Below, in pieces: positions 1 to 5,495 of a stretch of DNA of 5,697 nt (the stretch's first letter is position 1; each line of letters begins with the position of its first letter). A program made the position numbers and the translations under genes. The DNA lies in contig CP070790.1 of assembly GCA_020346805.1 (NCBI GenBank), forward strand, positions 4,213,925 to 4,219,621, in the 5' to 3' direction. Below the pieces are notes generated by a model. It saw only the letters and a list, made by a program, of their open reading frames with translations, searched no databases and was not told the origin of the DNA. This stretch comes from Planctomycetota bacterium. GTDB lineage: Bacteria > Planctomycetota > Phycisphaerae > UBA1845 > PWPN01.

Positions 1-228
1 AGCTACAACATCTCTCGTTAGCCTGCTCAGTGGTTTTGTCTTAACAAACACGTTTTGTTCCTCCGACACTAAGAAGTCGATTTAACGTTAAGTATATTAT
101 CGTTTCAGCCGCAGACTTCGATTTTTATCTCCCTGAGCAACGCTCATGAGCGATGGTACGCTGCTTGTGACGGCAACAGCCGCCTGATTGGTCTTCTCCA
201 GCGCATTTCTCACTACCGCGACCTACTT
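1..228. other. Gene-free region downstream of the membrane protein gene
   Basis: No convincing coding or RNA gene is visible here. The longest minus-strand reading frame just after the membrane-protein stop is a 38-codon GTG-started frame (97-213) without a clear Shine-Dalgarno sequence. Visible structure consists of a 10-bp palindrome TTAACGTTAA (82-91), a 12-bp palindrome CGCTCATGAGCG (141-152), a small AT-rich hairpin AACAAA/TTTGTT (43-59), and widely spaced arms GAAGTC (73-78) and GACTTC (114-119), the latter followed on the plus strand by a run of five T. None has the form of a clean intrinsic terminator for the minus-strand operon. Confidence 0.5.
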
Positions 229-918
229 TCATGAACGTGACACCTCGGACTCGGAAGATGTCGGTGTTGAACCGGTTTCCTCATCGCTGAATTCGGCCAA
301 TGTCTGCCTGATTTCAAGCCATAGCTGCCTCTTATCGCGCTTCCAGTTCAGATAAGTGAACACTAATCCCATCACGCACAGACCGGTGAAGAAAACGCAG
401 TAAGAAACGATGATCAACGTGAGGTGTTCCGGTCCGAAGTATCGCTCCATCATGACGTTAACGACATGAATTCCGGTCACACTTCCCAAAAGCACGCATC
501 CAACGATAATGATCAGATAGTCCCATGGTCGCATGAAACGATAACGTCGCTCTGTCGCCTCCAGGAACTGTCGCATGGGTGCGGCATAGTCGATCTCTGA
601 TAGGTGGCGTAACTTCCGCAGGAGCAACACAGTTATCAGAAGAAAGTTCGCGAAGACGACTACACGGAACACAACATCGCCTGCCGACGGGGACGTCGAG
701 GGAAGTAAGCTCGTGACCACAAGTACAAAGAATAATAAGGCAGCGGCGAAGGCAAAGAGCGGGGCCGCCTTCCGGAGTCCGCTTTGCTCCTGCTGATCCG
801 CAGCCTGTAATCGCGCCGTCAGCTTATCCAGCGAACTCGAGGTACGAACGCGAGCACCTGATTCAGCTTGCGGCGCCTTGACCTTCTGAGCCCTGCTTTT
901 GATTCCGTTAAGATCCAT
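229..918 (-). CDS. Four-helix integral membrane protein, possible anti-sigma partner of the adjacent ECF sigma factor
   Basis: I do not recognise a named family. From the ATG at 918 the protein is 229 residues. A charged, Ala/Gln-rich N-terminal region of about 50 residues precedes four hydrophobic helices at roughly 51-73, 82-101, 132-152 and 165-190, and a polar, acidic Ser/Thr-rich tail ends the protein. Basic residues flank the helices (RKAA before helix 1, RKLRH after helix 2, KRDKR after helix 4), so both ends should face the cytoplasm. The gene overlaps the end of the sigma-factor gene by 11 bases, implying translational coupling. GGGAG at 929-933 lies 10 bases from this ATG; an in-frame GTG at 924 would be only 4 bases away, so I prefer the ATG, but the longer form is possible. 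Position after an ECF sigma gene suggests a membrane-bound anti-sigma or sensor. No zinc-type HxxxCxxC anti-sigma motif is present, so the role is inference from context only. Confidence 0.8.
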   Translation of the reverse strand: MDLNGIKSRAQKVKAPQAESGARVRTSSSLDKLTARLQAADQQEQSGLRKAAPLFAFAAALLFFVLVVTSLLPSTSPSAGDVVFRVVVFANFLLITVLLLRKLRHLSEIDYAAPMRQFLEATERRYRFMRPWDYLIIIVGCVLLGSVTGIHVVNVMMERYFGPEHLTLIIVSYCVFFTGLCVMGLVFTYLNWKRDKRQLWLEIRQTLAEFSDEETGSTPTSSESEVSRS

Positions 919-1423
919 TTTCACTTTGCTCCCAAAGATCTTTCAGTCGTTTCTTGGTGCGGTGCAGCTTCACCCGTACATTTCCCTCGGAAATGCCCAA
1001 AACCGATGCCATTTCGCGGGTGTCCAGGTCTTCCAGGTAGAGCGATATGAGCGCCTTTTCGAGCGTCGGTAACCGGCGGATGCATTCGTGGAGATGTCGC
1101 ACGTCATCCTCTAGCGCCTTATCGGGCTCGAACGCGGCAATATACTTCTCTTGTTCGTCCCCCGGCAGTCTCTCTTCAATCAAACGATTCCGGCGCTGCG
1201 CCACCCGCAGGTTGTCGAGGCAAGTGTTCACCGTGACGCGGTAGATCCAGGTGCTGAGTTGCGACCGGCTCTGAAAATTGGAAAGACTCCGCCAAATGTG
1301 AACCATAACCTCCTGGCAAACATCCTGACGCTCATCCTCGTCGTGAACGTAACAGCAACAAATACGGTAGATACGGTCCCGGTTGGCCGCAATCACCGCT
1401 TTGAATTGTGCATCTTTGTCCAC
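908..1423 (-). CDS. ECF-type RNA polymerase sigma factor (sigma-70 family)
   Basis: This 171-residue protein has the size and two-domain layout of extracytoplasmic-function sigma factors, which direct RNA polymerase to a small regulon and usually respond to envelope or environmental signals. Sigma region 2 spans about residues 6-75: the acidic helix DEDERQDVCQEV followed by VHIWRSL matches regions 2.1-2.2, and STWIYRVTVNTCLDNLR matches 2.3-2.4, which opens and reads the -10 element. Sigma region 4 spans about 105-160: LPTLEKALISLYLEDL then a helix-turn-helix with EMASVLGISEGNVRVKLHR, which reads the -35 element. No sigma regions 1 or 3 are present, as expected for this class. Translation starts at a GTG supported by AGGAG at 1432-1436, 8 bases upstream. 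It is the first gene of a minus-strand operon and overlaps the membrane protein gene that follows. Three consecutive cysteines (22-24) in region 2.1 are unusual. The subgroup and regulon are unknown. Confidence 0.94.
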   Translation of the reverse strand: MDKDAQFKAVIAANRDRIYRICCCYVHDEDERQDVCQEVMVHIWRSLSNFQSRSQLSTWIYRVTVNTCLDNLRVAQRRNRLIEERLPGDEQEKYIAAFEPDKALEDDVRHLHECIRRLPTLEKALISLYLEDLDTREMASVLGISEGNVRVKLHRTKKRLKDLWEQSENGS

Positions 1424-1431
1424 GGTACACT

Positions 1432-1436
1432 CTCCT
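1432..1436 (-). promoter_or_regulatory. Ribosome binding site of the sigma-factor gene
   Basis: AGGAG on the minus strand lies 8 bases before the GTG at 1421-1423. There is no competing ATG at a suitable distance, so this site decides the non-ATG start. Confidence 0.75.
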
Positions 1437-1440
1437 ACCC

Positions 1441-1471
1441 TTTAGACGACCGCCGATGGATATCTGTTACA
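1441..1471 (-). promoter_or_regulatory. Candidate ECF-type (autoregulatory) promoter of the sigma operon
   Basis: Reading the minus strand, TGTAACA (1471-1465) is followed after 16 bases by CGTCTAAA (1448-1441). An AAC core at -35 and a CGTC core at -10 with about 16 bases between them is the usual style of ECF-dependent promoters, which commonly drive their own sigma gene. The predicted transcript start would lie only about 15 bases before the GTG, giving a very short leader that barely includes the Shine-Dalgarno sequence. Such short motifs can occur by chance. Confidence 0.3.
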
Positions 1472-1792
1472 GTAAAGTTAAACGAAAGCATGATATAACC
1501 TTACCCCGCCAATGACATCATTTCCCATACTAGTTCGAAATCCGTATAATCACGTGGTCACATTACGGCATATTCTACGTTCTAAAATGCCATTACATAA
1601 GACGATATTCTCATTTGATTGTGTCTAAGTAACTGTGATCAATAGACTTAACTTGTCACCGACACTTGTGCCGATCAGCAGAAGCTAACAACCAAGTACC
1701 AGAGACAAAACCAAAGCAGTTTAAGTACCGAATAAATCCATCTCGCGATTTTACATAGACTCCCAAACATTTGTCGAGTGACCTGCCCAAAG

Positions 1793-1810
1793 CTGGAAGT
1801 AATCTGGAAG
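1793..1810 (+). repeat. Tandem heptamer CTGGAAG, two copies 11 bases apart
   Basis: CTGGAAG occurs at 1793-1799 and again at 1804-1810, separated by TAAT. The 11-base period, about one helical turn, and the position 11 bases before a TTGAGA -35 candidate are typical of a direct-repeat activator site such as those bound by response regulators. This reading is inference; two heptamers alone are weak evidence. Confidence 0.35.
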
Positions 1811-1821
1811 CGTTATATATA

Positions 1822-1849
1822 TTGAGACTAAATTCAAGTTTATTATTCT
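1822..1849 (+). promoter_or_regulatory. Candidate sigma-70-like promoter for the plus-strand carbohydrate unit
   Basis: TTGAGA (1822-1827) matches the -35 consensus at five of six positions, and TATTCT (1844-1849) matches the -10 at four of six, with 16 bases between. A transcript from here would have a leader of about 90 bases before the start at 1948. A second weak candidate lies closer, around GATAAT (1899-1904), without a good -35. Confidence 0.3.
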
Positions 1850-1933
1850 ACTTCTGAAATCATAACCTTAGTTAACTGGATTAACCATGCTGACTATGGA
1901 TAATATAGTAAATCCCTCCGCAAGACCGCCATT

Positions 1934-1939
1934 AAGGAG
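1934..1939 (+). promoter_or_regulatory. Ribosome binding site of the truncated pectate-lyase-like gene
   Basis: AAGGAG lies 8 bases before the ATG at 1948. This strong site fixes the start at 1948 rather than the internal ATG at 1981, and shows that the stub is still equipped for translation. Confidence 0.7.
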
Positions 1940-1947
1940 AATGACTA

Positions 1948-2331
1948 ATGCCCAAGCATCGTGCTTTCGCAGGCTTATTTATGAACCTTCTCTATTCTGT
2001 GCCCGCAGAGGACATCAAACCGCGCTTCCTCTCTGTCATGGAGTTCGGCGCCAAGGGTAACTGGAACTACGCCGACAGGACGGGTATCGATGACACAGAG
2101 GCGATCCAGCGGGCAATTGACCATGCCGCTACCGCTAGCTCGAAGAGCAGTACCGTCTACTTCCCACCGGGCAACTACCGGGTCTCTTCCACGATCCGCC
2201 TGCCCAACGGTTTCGACTACACGATTCGAGATGAGCGATCGGGTAACCATAGGAAGGGGATACTTGCTGATGTCGTCGTGCCCGGCAAGCAGGCAAATAT
2301 ATCTTCGGAAAGACGGCAGGTACAGCCGTAA
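1948..2331 (+). CDS. Truncated pectate-lyase-like / GH28-related beta-helix protein (N-terminal remnant)
   Basis: The 127-residue product matches the N-terminal section of Pectate_lyase_3-type right-handed beta-helix proteins, which act on pectin or similar polysaccharides outside the cytoplasm. Diagnostic stretches are FGAKG (33-37), DDTEAIQRAID (48-58) and TVYFPPGNYRVSSTIRLP (69-86). Residues 1-20 have a short basic start, a modest hydrophobic stretch and VPA before ED, so a weak signal peptide is possible. Family members are normally several hundred residues; here similarity fades after about residue 90 and the frame stops soon after, so the helix coils carrying the active site are missing. 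From 2090 to 2362 the +1-shifted frame is also open, ending in a lysine/arginine-rich stretch, so a frameshift or internal deletion could have produced the break. The GH27 gene starts 51 bases downstream, in the same direction. An active enzyme is unlikely; this is probably a decayed gene that may still yield a short peptide. Confidence 0.72.
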   Translation: MPKHRAFAGLFMNLLYSVPAEDIKPRFLSVMEFGAKGNWNYADRTGIDDTEAIQRAIDHAATASSKSSTVYFPPGNYRVSSTIRLPNGFDYTIRDERSGNHRKGILADVVVPGKQANISSERRQVQP

Positions 2332-2368
2332 AGGTAAACTAGAAATGTCGGATAACTACTGATAATCT

Positions 2369-2374
2369 AAGGAG
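2369..2374 (+). promoter_or_regulatory. Ribosome binding site of the GH27 gene
   Basis: AAGGAG lies 8 bases before the ATG at 2383, the same sequence and spacing as in front of the upstream truncated gene. It supports the annotated start and independent translation within a shared transcript. Confidence 0.75.
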
Positions 2375-2382
2375 CAGCGGTT

Positions 2383-3972
2383 ATGCAAAAATCCATCTCT
2401 ATATTCGCTATGACTATTTTTTTAATATTAGGATTTTCAACAACATCCAAGGCCATAGATACATCAACAGCACCAGTTGAAATTTTTAACAGAAATAGTG
2501 TCACCAGAAGCGACTATCAAATTCTAATCCCAAATCCTGTCGATGAGCCCCGTATTAACGGAGCAAAAATATTCGGTGTTCGACCGGGCAATCCCTTTCT
2601 GTTTACCATTCCAGCTACGGGTAAGCGACCAATGAAGTTCTCAGCCAAAGGTTTGCCGCAGGGATTGAAACTGGATGAGGAAAAAGGGCGGATCAATGGT
2701 ACGGTGGGAACACCCGGAACATACCAGGTTATTTTGCAAGCCGCAAATTCTCTAGGTAGCCATCAAAGAAAGTTTCGCATCGTGGTCGGTGATAAAATCT
2801 GTCTGACTCCGCCAATGGGGTGGAACAGTTGGTACTGCTGGGATAAAACCGTCACCGATGAAGTTGTGCGGGCAGCAGCCAAAGCCATGGTGACCTCAGG
2901 GCTCATCAATCATGGCTATACATACGTTAATATCGACGTCGGATGGCCAGGGCAACGCGGCGGTAAACACAATGCCCTACAGGGTAATGAGAAATTCCCC
3001 GACATGAAAGGGTTATGTGACTACGTACACGACTTGGGACTAAAGATCGGTTTGTATTCAACACCCTGGATCTCAACCTACAGTAACTTCTGTGGTGGAT
3101 CAAGCGATAATCCGGACGGTTCGTGGACTCGGACGAAAGATCAACGTAGCGAACGCCGTATCGGCAAATACACATTTGAGACCAATGACGTAACCCAATG
3201 GGCTGAATGGGGATTCGACTTCCTGAAATATGACTGGAATCCAATCGACGTCCCCAGCACCGAAAGAATGGCTAATACCCTGCGAAAATGCGGCAGAGAC
3301 GTGGTTTATTCTCTTTCCAACTCTGCTTCGTTTGAGCACGCTGCCGACTGGGCCAGGCTGGCCCACCTCTGGCGGAACACGAGGGATATCAGCACATCAC
3401 ACCGCGGCGAAAATTGGCGGTGGGTCTATAGAAACGGATGGGCCACCCAAAACAAGTGGAAGCCATTCGCCGGCCCCGGCCACTGGAATGATCCGGATAT
3501 GCTCATGGTCGGACAGCTCGGCTACGGAGAACATCTTCATCACCCGAGCAAGCTGACCGCTGACGAGCAATATGCCCATGTCAGCTTATGGTGCCTGCTA
3601 TCCGCACCTCTGCTGATTGGCGGCGATGTTACCAAACTGGATGAATTTACTCTTAACTTGCTGACTAACGACGAAGTCCTGCAAGTTAATCAGGATCCAT
3701 TGGGTGAACAAGCCGCTCAAATATTCAAGAAAGCTCACCAAGAGGTGTGGGCCAAAAATATGGAAGACGGTTCCAAAGCCGTCGGATTATTCAACATGGC
3801 CCAAGAATATGATCAAATTACAGTAAACTGGTCCCAATTGGTCATTCAAGGCAAGCAGTCAGTCCGCGATCTGTGGCGGCAGAAAAATATCGGTGTATTC
3901 GAAGATGAATTCGTGGCTAAGGTACCCAGCCACGGCGTGGTCCTGGTTCGAATAATCCCAATAACCAGATAA
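2383..3972 (+). CDS. Secreted glycoside hydrolase family 27 enzyme (alpha-galactosidase / alpha-N-acetylgalactosaminidase family) with NEW1/He_PIG N-terminal module
   Basis: This 529-residue protein should hydrolyse terminal alpha-linked galactose-type sugars with retention of configuration, outside the cytoplasm. A signal peptide covers about 1-24, with a hydrophobic core and SKA before the cut. Residues about 52-80 (PRINGAKIFGVRPGNPFLF) match the He_PIG-associated NEW1 segment, and about 81-136 form a putative Ig-like He_PIG domain. The GH27 barrel runs about 139-440: PPMGWNSW (143-150), YVNID (181-185), KYD with nucleophile Asp284, WRNTRD with acid/base Asp335, and GHWNDPDML (366-374), VNQDPLG (435-441). 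A C-terminal beta domain follows to the end. Both catalytic aspartates are present, so the enzyme is probably active. Two features are odd: Val186 replaces the second Asp of the usual IDD motif, and the loop aligned with the C2-recognition site has Ser312 and Ala315, as in alpha-N-acetylgalactosaminidases. Exact substrate is therefore uncertain. It sits directly after a pectate-lyase-like remnant, consistent with plant or algal polysaccharide degradation. The beginning of the gene is AT-rich compared with the remnant upstream. Confidence 0.93.
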   Translation: MQKSISIFAMTIFLILGFSTTSKAIDTSTAPVEIFNRNSVTRSDYQILIPNPVDEPRINGAKIFGVRPGNPFLFTIPATGKRPMKFSAKGLPQGLKLDEEKGRINGTVGTPGTYQVILQAANSLGSHQRKFRIVVGDKICLTPPMGWNSWYCWDKTVTDEVVRAAAKAMVTSGLINHGYTYVNIDVGWPGQRGGKHNALQGNEKFPDMKGLCDYVHDLGLKIGLYSTPWISTYSNFCGGSSDNPDGSWTRTKDQRSERRIGKYTFETNDVTQWAEWGFDFLKYDWNPIDVPSTERMANTLRKCGRDVVYSLSNSASFEHAADWARLAHLWRNTRDISTSHRGENWRWVYRNGWATQNKWKPFAGPGHWNDPDMLMVGQLGYGEHLHHPSKLTADEQYAHVSLWCLLSAPLLIGGDVTKLDEFTLNLLTNDEVLQVNQDPLGEQAAQIFKKAHQEVWAKNMEDGSKAVGLFNMAQEYDQITVNWSQLVIQGKQSVRDLWRQKNIGVFEDEFVAKVPSHGVVLVRIIPITR

Positions 3973-4040
3973 AATGAATTTATTTGTCAGATAGCCTGTC
4001 CATCCTGAAAAAACTATGTACTCATATCTTGATCAATGAA

Positions 4041-4094
4041 ATCTGGCGGTTGTTGTTAATTGTTTACGTCTGATCACAACAAATCAAGCCAGAT
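4041..4094. terminator. Nested inverted repeat between convergent genes, possible bidirectional terminator
   Basis: ATCTGGC (4041-4047) pairs perfectly with GCCAGAT (4088-4094), and inside it TTGTTGT (4050-4056) pairs perfectly with ACAACAA (4076-4082), leaving a small asymmetric internal loop and a 19-base apical loop. It lies in the 151-base spacer between the ends of the GH27 and beta-propeller genes, where a two-way terminator would be expected. There is no good T-run on either side (only GGTTTTC on the plus strand), so it is not a classic intrinsic terminator. It could instead be an mRNA-stabilising hairpin or a trace of a small repeat element. Confidence 0.35.
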
Positions 4095-4123
4095 GAGGTT
4101 TTCGGGAAGAAAAATGATGTCTA

Positions 4124-5434
4124 CTATTGAACAGATTCACTCGCTAACGATACACAGATGATTTCCTTGTCGTTACGGGCGTAGACGCAGCGATTGGCGA
4201 AGGCGGGGTGAGACCATACAAGGTTCCGGCGACGCAATCGGTTGGTTGGTTCGATCAGTTGGGCGCGGCTGATTTCATCGTACCCCTTGGGTGAGAGGCG
4301 GGCGATGATGAGTTCGCCCTGTTCGTTGTGAATGAACATTCGGTCACCGTTAGGGATCAGGAACGCGTTCCACCACCGCCCGTGACCGGTAGCTTGGTAG
4401 GTTTGCCAAATCCGCCGGCCGGTGCGGGCGTCGAGGCACCGCATTTCGCCGTACAAGCTGATACCGTAAAGGTATCCATTGCGGAGAATCGGGGTGGACA
4501 TAAGACAGTTGAGCAGATCATTATCGGCATCGCCGTCAGGCGGCAGGCGCCATAAAACCTTCGCGGCAGGCTTGTTTTTAGCGAGCTCCAACATGAGCGG
4601 TCCGCCCCAAGACTGGCTGACAAACAGCAATGGGTCATCGAATACAGGAGTAATGATTGAAACGCCCATGCTGGTGTGGAAGGGAACCTGCCAGTAAACA
4701 GCCCCCGTATTTGGATTGAGTGAGACGACCGCCTCGGGATGCCAGATGATCAGTTGTCTGACACCGCCGGCGGTATAGATGATCGGCGGGGCATACCCGA
4801 TATCAGATATGGAGAGGGCTCGCCAGATTACCTTGCCGGTGTGTCGGTCGAAAGCAACTACACCGGCGTTGTTTTTTCCCCCCACCAGAGCGATAAGGCG
4901 GTCTCCGTCGACCAGCGGTGCCGACGCGATTCCCCAGGTTGGCAGGTCGGTGCTAAAGTCTTTGACGTAGTTTTTTTGCCAGATTAAGCGGCCGGTCTCG
5001 GCGTTGAGGCAGAACAAGTGACCCATAGTACCGAGGGTGTAGATTACACCTTTACATACAGTAGGGGTACAGCGGGGGCCGGAGTCGTATTGGACGCCTT
5101 TATAGGGACAGGGATATTCATGAGTCCAGATAATCTTGCCGGTATCAGCGTTCAGGCACAAGACCCGTTCGGTGTTTTTCTTGCGGTTTCGATCGGTGAC
5201 ATAAACTTTGCCGTTTGCGACCGCGGGGCCAGCGTAACCCGGATTGATGGGGGTGCGCCAGCGGGGTTGAAGCTCGGTACGGTCGAACCTTTCGAGAATG
5301 CTGGTTTCACGCCATATACCATCGCGATGAAAGCCTCGCCATTGAGGCCAATCGTCGGCCTGTAACTGGAGCGCCAATCCGTTTGGGGCCACTATCGCAG
5401 CAGCCAATATGGTTATTGCTCGTGCAAACTTCAC
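4124..5434 (-). CDS. Secreted PQQ-binding-like beta-propeller repeat protein
   Basis: The 436-residue product begins with a signal peptide (about 1-26, cut before DDWPQWRG) and a mature start typical of many Planctomycetota and Verrucomicrobiota PQQ-like propeller proteins. Blade motifs of the form CLNAxTGKxxW recur at about 91-103, 140-152, 192-204, 236-248 and 331-343, with a degenerate copy near 281-295, so most of a seven- or eight-bladed propeller is accounted for. Proteins of this kind resemble the BamB fold and usually act as scaffolds or binding proteins. I see no cytochrome-c CXXCH motif and cannot point to quinone-dehydrogenase catalytic residues, so PQQ binding and enzyme activity should not be assumed. 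The start is a GTG supported by a full AGGAGG 6 bases upstream. It converges on the GH27 gene and has its own TATAAT box, so it is probably transcribed alone. Specific function is unknown. Confidence 0.9.
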   Translation of the reverse strand: MKFARAITILAAAIVAPNGLALQLQADDWPQWRGFHRDGIWRETSILERFDRTELQPRWRTPINPGYAGPAVANGKVYVTDRNRKKNTERVLCLNADTGKIIWTHEYPCPYKGVQYDSGPRCTPTVCKGVIYTLGTMGHLFCLNAETGRLIWQKNYVKDFSTDLPTWGIASAPLVDGDRLIALVGGKNNAGVVAFDRHTGKVIWRALSISDIGYAPPIIYTAGGVRQLIIWHPEAVVSLNPNTGAVYWQVPFHTSMGVSIITPVFDDPLLFVSQSWGGPLMLELAKNKPAAKVLWRLPPDGDADNDLLNCLMSTPILRNGYLYGISLYGEMRCLDARTGRRIWQTYQATGHGRWWNAFLIPNGDRMFIHNEQGELIIARLSPKGYDEISRAQLIEPTNRLRRRNLVWSHPAFANRCVYARNDKEIICVSLASESVQ

Positions 5435-5440
5435 GGGTAT

Positions 5441-5446
5441 CCTCCT
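5441..5446 (-). promoter_or_regulatory. Ribosome binding site of the beta-propeller gene
   Basis: AGGAGG on the minus strand is a full Shine-Dalgarno match, 6 bases before the GTG at 5432-5434. It decides the GTG start, which also gives a well-formed signal peptide. Confidence 0.8.
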
Positions 5447-5489
5447 GATGTACGAGGTGTTTTCTCTATTGATTCATGGACATGCAGAG

Positions 5490-5495
5490 ATTATA
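5490..5495 (-). promoter_or_regulatory. Candidate -10 box of the beta-propeller gene
   Basis: TATAAT on the minus strand is a perfect -10 consensus, placed to give a leader of about 50 bases before the GTG. At 17 bases upstream the sequence is TATTCC, a poor -35, and there is no TG extension, so the promoter may be weak or activator-dependent. Confidence 0.35.

Larger units (their letters stand above)
1424..1947. other. AT-rich divergent intergenic region
   Basis: This 524-base spacer separates the minus-strand sigma operon from the plus-strand carbohydrate-enzyme pair and is visibly richer in A and T than the flanking genes. I see no tRNA, no conserved coding frame and no insertion-sequence ends. 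It contains a possible ECF promoter at its left edge, a sigma-70-like promoter near 1822-1849 with tandem CTGGAAG heptamers just upstream, and short palindromes including CACGTG (1552-1557) and AGTTAACT (1870-1877). The length leaves room for regulator sites or a small RNA, but nothing more specific can be supported. Confidence 0.5.

Noticed and set aside
97..213. 38-codon minus-strand frame just after the membrane protein gene
   Set aside because: It has a GTG start with no convincing Shine-Dalgarno sequence, no recognisable motif, and includes the 12-bp palindrome. It could be a small peptide but cannot be supported.
1151..1498. Plus-strand 115-codon open frame across the sigma gene
   Set aside because: It is antisense to a clearly recognisable ECF sigma factor, lacks family motifs and a good ribosome binding site, and follows from the codon bias of the real gene.
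1424..1947. Insertion sequence or transposon remnant explaining the AT-rich spacer
   Set aside because: No terminal inverted repeats, target duplications or transposase fragments were seen in any frame.
2927..3579. Minus- and plus-strand alternative frames inside the GH27 gene
   Set aside because: They overlap the conserved catalytic barrel and show no domain of their own.
3973..4017. TCAG...CTGAAAAAA as an intrinsic terminator of the GH27 gene
   Set aside because: The stem is only four pairs with a 14-base loop and is followed by A rather than T on the coding strand.
5018..5365. Plus-strand 115-codon open frame and smaller ones at 4328-4987
   Set aside because: They lie antisense to the beta-propeller gene, whose repeated blade motifs and signal peptide leave no doubt about the coding strand.
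4124..5434. PQQ-dependent alcohol or glucose dehydrogenase
   Set aside because: The protein is shorter than those enzymes, has no heme motif and no identifiable catalytic or calcium-binding signature; only the propeller repeat is shared.
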